DNA from: Augochlora pura
Lineage: Eukaryota > Arthropoda > Insecta > Hymenoptera > Halictidae
DNA length: 64,000 bases
Reading direction: 5' to 3'
NCBI RefSeq assembly: GCF_028453695.1
Contig: NC_135780.1
Location: forward strand, 3,720,001-3,784,000
Shown here piece by piece: positions 59,129 through 64,000 of this stretch. The notes beneath the pieces were generated by a model. That model had not been told where the DNA came from. It did not search any database and saw nothing but the letters and a program-made list of their open reading frames with translations. Positions within the stretch are counted from its first letter, which is position 1; each line of letters opens with the position of its first letter. Both the position numbers and the translations under genes were made by a program.

Positions 59129-61191
59129 AGCCACAAATCTGACAAAAAACCATCTCGCCGAATAAGAACAGACAAACGATCACAACCATAAGCCCAGTTT
59201 CCACGTAACAATTTTCAAGAATCTTCCAAAGGACTGTTGCTGGAAAATCGCCGAAAGGTGTTGGATTCCGCGAGGAATATAAAAGTCGGCGGTTTCGGTC
59301 TGCGGGCAAGACGGCCCTCGAAAAATGTCTTCGGCAATCGAGCGGTTCTTTGTCTCGCCGAGGGGGCCCCGGAGAGTGACGTCCCGCCATTGGCCGATTT
59401 CAATCTGCTGTTTGAATATTCCATTTCTTTCTGCTGCAAGCGCACGCGTTGCATTTTCAATAGCCTCGTCCAGGCACGGCCAGTTCCGTCCCGACAATGC
59501 GTCCAGTTCAAGCTCGAAAAAAGAAGAAAGCTCTCGAAGAGATGCGACTGGTCGCCGGCGCGACGCCGCGGCCCTCCCGTGGGCCCTCCACCACCTCCTC
59601 CTCCTCGTCCTTCTCCTCCTCCTTTTTTGCATTACACCGTGCGAATACCGTAGTCCTCTATTTCGCAGTTCCGAGGACTCCACGGAGGTCCTTCGCCTCC
59701 TGGAAGGGATCGACGTCCCGGTCACCGACATCGGGTGCAGTAACCAAGGAGTAGGTTATCCGCGGACCTTCACCGCGAGCCGTCAGGTCGAAGACCCTAC
59801 GGTACCTTCGAGACTTGATCGAGCCCGGCCCATTCCGCTGGGACAAGGCTAATAACTAGACTGCGTACCCTTATTTAAATTGATATTCGCTATTTAAATT
59901 GATACGCTCGGAACGCGGATAAATGCATGAACTGCCATCAAATTTCGTGTCGCGGATTTTCTGGCAATTGTTGCTGGCGATGGGGGCTAGATTTAAAATT
60001 ATTTAAGCTGTTCTTTGAAAGATTGTTTATATATTCCTTACAGGGTTCAAGTGAATGTGACGTAAATCTCGATGATCATTTAGGGGTGGCTTGTAATTTT
60101 ATTTTATATTTATTTAATTTTGATCATAGATTTGCAGTTTCGAGGGAGAAATTTGTAATTATTATATTTTTCATAATAAATTTGGTATTGTGATGTTAGG
60201 TATTATAAATTGAATTGGGAAATAAGAGTGCTCGAGATATTTTATTGTTTTTTTTTGTATGTATCTATTGCTGCTAGAAATTCAGAAATTTTATAATTTA
60301 AACAATCGGTTTGTAAAAAGATTTATAATCGGAGGTCAACGGTTTTTAGAATCGGGCTTGGAATTTTTATTCCAACGAGTTTCATCGTATTTCGAAAAAT
60401 CTCAATTTTTTAACAACGTTCTACGTACACTCGGTTGCAGAAAAACCAAATTGCTATAAATACGCGAAATCCTCAGTCTGCTGATAAAAGAGCCGCGATG
60501 TTTACACAAGTGAATATTTCTCGAGATAACATTTACGAATGAAGAAATCCGACAAACCTTTTTGCACCGTATAATTTACTATAGTAATACCAGTTCACTA
60601 TAGTATTACTAATAATAGTAATTTAATATAGTAATTTTATTGTCATCTTATACGAATGTATATAAAAAAATAATCTTCTTATAGAAACAAGCGCTCGATT
60701 TCTTATCCGATGTCACGCCGAAAGATCGATAATCGCTACGAGATCGATTCAATTGCTGGCAATTTGAAACAGATTGTATCGCGTGACAACGAAATTTTAA
60801 ATATCGATATGAATTATTCACTTTGAATAAATTATTTTTGACACATTGCAATCGGAATGATATTTGCCATTGTATTCTTCAAATTGTTTGGAGAATCATC
60901 AACCTGGTTAAGCTGTTTCATAATTAAAAATTGATTTGCAGGAATTGATGTAACGTGTGCTGTACAGAGCATAATTAATGCAGACTGTTGTTCATATATA
61001 ATTATTAGACTGTGTAACATCGCGTAAAATAGATTTCGGAAGTAAAGTTTGGATGTCAATAATATTGCTTCGTTCGGTAAATTTGATAATTTCAGAGTAG
61101 TTTAATAATTATTGTATGGGCTCGTATAATATATGAATGCATCGAAAAAGTGGGAAGTAATTAATATATTATATTCTGATATACTATTATT
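59129..61191. other. Non-coding, GC-rich at 59.22-59.85 kb, AT-rich after
   Basis: Three overlapping long frames at 59180-59852 lie on both strands. The minus one has a fairly even residue mix but also an Arg run from (CTC)n repeats and no splice signals, so none is accepted. At 60580-60640 repeated ACTATAGTA/TAATTTACTATAGTAATA blocks form an imperfect palindrome. Confidence 0.4.
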
Positions 61192-61302
61192 AATGATCTA
61201 TATCATTTAATATCTATGCACATTATATATATAATACATAATATTTCTATATTATATATATGTTAATATAATATTATAAATGATCTATATCATTTAATAT
61301 CT
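61192..61302. repeat. AT-rich direct repeat
   Basis: AATGATCTATATCATTTAAT then ATCT occurs identically at 61192-61215 and 61279-61302. It sits in about 250 bases of ATAT-rich low-complexity DNA (61190-61450). Confidence 0.8.
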
Positions 61303-61449
61303 GTCTGTATTAATATAATAAATCCATATATCTATATCAGTATGAATATAATATTATAAATGAATATGATATATATCATAAATGACTTTATACATCATCT
61401 GATAAATATAATATAATATGATACAATATAATGTAAATAAATATAAATA

Positions 61450-62393
61450 AATATAAATGACGTCAAGATCGCGACATCAGCCCATCATTCTAGCGCCAAA
61501 TAGCAAACCACTATTTCCTTTCTATCAATAAACAATAAGGTGTCAGCGGCGATCCAATCGCAGGGAAAAATTCTGAGGGCCTCTAGTTTGCAATATTCGC
61601 GAGCGGGTCGCAGATTGAACATTCACGGCATCGCATCGGGTCCGATCAGTTCGAGCATCAACTCGAACCAGCGAGAAAGTGTGCGCGCCGAGAAGGCGAA
61701 GCAAAAGGGCGCCTCGCGCGCCCTAGATGGGGTCCCTGCCCTTAACGTCGAAGGTCGAGGACCTTTCAACGACTAAGCTGTCTCCTTCCTTCCTTCGTTT
61801 TACTCTGCGGCCCTCTTCCCCTTCCCCTCCCTTTCCGCCTCTTATTTTCTCCTCTTTTCTCTCTTCCCTTCTCTTCGCTTCTTTTCTCTTCTTGCTCGCC
61901 GCGACGCCGGGGCCCTTTTTGCGAGCACCTGCCCCAATAGACTGTTACCGGACCAGATGCCGCAGGATCGACCAGTTTAAGCTCGATCTCCCGACGATAA
62001 TTCGATAATGTCGTGAACCACATCAGCCCCGACACAATTCGTCCGCCGGCGGACCACTGCCGTGATCGCCCTTCTCGCCGTCCACTCTAAGGCGACTCGA
62101 CGGGAACACTCTTGATCCTATTACGGTCCTATTACTAAGAGGATCTTCGAAAACTATCGTCCCTCCTCGTCTCGTCGAACTCTGTCGGATTTTTTGGAAA
62201 GAAACTCGCCGGTCCGCGGATTTTATTCGTCTTGGCATTTTTAAGCGAAGGAAGAACGGTATTTCTTTATATATAATTTAGTGATTTTCTTTATATATTA
62301 TTTAGCGATTTAAAATTCTGAAGTCCTTTCGATTTTTCTGTTAACTTAATTTTAATCTGCATATCTCGGAAGAGTAATTTCGTAGCCAATTTT
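61450..62393. other. Non-coding, GC-rich at 61.53-62.23 kb
   Basis: Opposing frames at 61727-62008 and 61766-62035 come from a CT-rich tract (TTCCCTTCTC..). No gene supported. Confidence 0.45.
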
Positions 62394-62397
62394 TTGA

Positions 62398-62923
62398 CTC
62401 TTTTGACTCTTCGACGCCATATTAAATACGAATTCTAAATAATTATGGACGACCCAAGGTATCTTCATTTTATATAATTTATTGGTGCAATTTATGAGTA
62501 CGAAATTGAATCTATGTTACAGTTATATTCTTAACAATTATTTAGAAATTGATTTGGCAGGGTGAAAACATTTTTATTAAACATTATATAATAATCTTGA
62601 TTATATAGCAATCTCGAACAGATAAAAGTCTCTCTTTCTCGATTACCTCTTCAATTAAAATAACTAAAATATTCCCACAAACAATTCTTTAAACAAACTT
62701 CTTCATTCAAGCATAAATCATACTATAAATCATGCTAAGTTTCACCCTCTTAGTGTCAAAGTACGATATATAAATGACTTATTACAAACAACAATTTCAT
62801 TTCTCATTTCTCCTTTGTTTTTGAATTTTGTAATTATCAGATTTTACCAAATTCTTGCAATTTCCTTACAAAACTTTATTAAACAAGTTTTACACATTTC
62901 GCTCTGGGTCGGCGCTGAAAGGG
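62398..62923 (+). mobile_element. Composite or nested MITE of the CCCTTTGCACTCG family
   Basis: The left part (62394-62530) follows the minus strand of 45990-46224: TTCGACGCCATATTAAA, GACCCAAGGTATCTTCATTT, TATATAATTTATTGGTGCAA, CGAAATTGAATCTA. A CCTCTTAGTGTCAAAG block at about 62746 corresponds to that element's other end. A further 150 bases follow, ending CGGCGCTGAAAGGG next to TTAA (62924-62927). The left target site is eroded (TTGA). It looks like an old copy with a second insertion or tandem end. Confidence 0.6.
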
Positions 62924-62927
62924 TTAA

Positions 62928-64000
62928 ATAAAACGAGCAATCTCATCATTATCACCAAACAATCTACAAGTAAATACGTATAGAAATCTGTATACAAGTC
63001 GCGTTTCAGACACGGTGACTTTTAAACGAAACGAATATTCGCAGACGTATATCTGCGTGCGTAAGAATCTCGATCTCCGTCGCCCTAAAAATCCAGCACG
63101 ATGGATATCTTAGGTGGATTCCTTACGGAATGGTTCACGCGGAGGAGGAGCAGGAGGCGGAGGAGGAGGCGAGCGCGGAGCGCGACGAGCACGGCCGCGG
63201 CAAAAGTGCAACGCTCGGACAAGGTTCAGTGTACACTCGGCGTGCGATGCCACTGACCCATTAATACATATAAAGCTCGGCTGCACGCCTCAATTTACAT
63301 CGGCCGGTAGCCACCATTTGAATTGCTAAGCCTCCTTATGCAAGTATAATACGCGTCGCGGTTTCGGTAACGCTTGATCGCCGCTAAACTGCCGTCGCGG
63401 GTGCCTTCTTTTTTCTTTTCTCTCCGCTCGGCACGCCTCCGTACACCTCCCCTCCCCTCCCACCCACCTCTGTCCGTCGAACTCTAACGGTAAGGAAACT
63501 ATCATTTATCTCTTCTCTTTCATCTGAGAAAGTCCGCGCGCGGCGAGATATATCGGGACCAACTTTCCACGGCCGTCGAGACGCCGGCTGGAAATTTCAC
63601 CGCGAGTTCCCCCGGCATTGTATCTACGCCCGGCGAAACGAGAACTTGTTACAGAGCGTGGTTGGATACGCGAGCTCGGCTATTTATGCGAAGATAAACC
63701 TCGTTTAATCGCGGGACATCGGTGACGTACCGCGGGGAGGGGAGGGGAAACTCGGGGACGTTCGTGCCAGTAGAACTTTCTTGGTACCGCTGGAGTCGAA
63801 TCGAATAAAAACGATACAGAGCAACGCCGTTCATATGATAAATCGGTGATATTAACTGGTTACGATTTTTTATAAATATTAATGAAACGTATAGACCCGA
63901 TATAAACGGGAACAAGTGTTAATCTAATTCTAGATAAACGATTTCATTTTTAGAAGTATAATACGAAAAACATGGGAACGTTTATTCGAAAAGAAGCCTG
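62928..64000. other. Non-coding to window end
   Basis: CpG-rich at about 63000-63800 with a (GGA)n tract at 63141-63170. A GTG-initiated frame at 63114-63329 reads through that tract and is not accepted. AT-rich after 63830. Confidence 0.45.
63141..63170. repeat. (GGA)n trinucleotide repeat
   Basis: Interrupted GGA run with GCA and GGC variants. Confidence 0.85.

Noticed and set aside
59180..59852. Overlapping 138- to 183-codon frames on both strands
   Set aside because: Both strands are open because of GC content and (CTC)n repeats, with no splice sites or known motif. The minus frame (residues around ELELDALSGRNWPCLDEAIE) is the least bad, but not enough.

Overview
The window looks like gene-poor insect nuclear DNA, most likely from a hymenopteran (bee, ant or wasp). 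The reasons are the alternation, every one to a few kilobases, of very AT-rich stretches with CpG-rich stretches that are not CpG-depleted, the many (GA)n, (CG)n and AT-rich tandem arrays, and many short TTAA-flanked elements with CCCTTTGCACTCG-type ends. The species call is inference. Two runs of exactly 100 N (31997-32096 and 56974-57073) are scaffold gaps.

I found no complete protein-coding gene, rRNA, tRNA or CRISPR array. Long open frames occur mainly in GC-rich blocks, on both strands at once, or inside tandem repeats. They show no recognisable domain, and nearly all are chance. The one coding piece I can argue for is a 57-codon first coding exon on the minus strand (39430 down to 39259). 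It has a good start context, an acidic Ser/Gln-rich N-terminal segment and a G/GTAAGC donor. Upstream lie a TCAGTG initiator match (about 39652) and a long GAGA tract (39804-39968). If it is real, transcription runs leftward into an intron that covers most of the left half of the window. Two other minus-strand signals fit that model: a fused acceptor/donor resembling a recursive splice site at 22354/22353, and a strong GTAAGTATG donor at 42369 that could end an alternative upstream 5' exon.

Layout: 1-8 kb is mixed, with an inverted pair of a GACGTC-bearing repeat and several duplications. 8-20 kb is mostly GC-rich non-coding DNA broken by AT arrays. 20-35 kb is AT-rich with CpG-rich islands, the putative recursive splice site, two copies of a conserved 65-base element, a 28-bp higher-order array and a three-copy complex repeat. 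35-40.3 kb is a GC-rich, GA-rich block ending in the candidate promoter and first exon. 40-64 kb is alternating non-coding DNA with most of the TTAA-flanked elements.

The clearest biological system here is a family of small non-autonomous piggyBac-like elements (MITEs): 8189-8336, 30023-30275, 45990-46224 and more decayed members. They share TTAA target sites and CCCTTTGCACTCG-like terminal inverted repeats, and some share an internal core. A second, distinct TTAA family is represented at 55248-55614.
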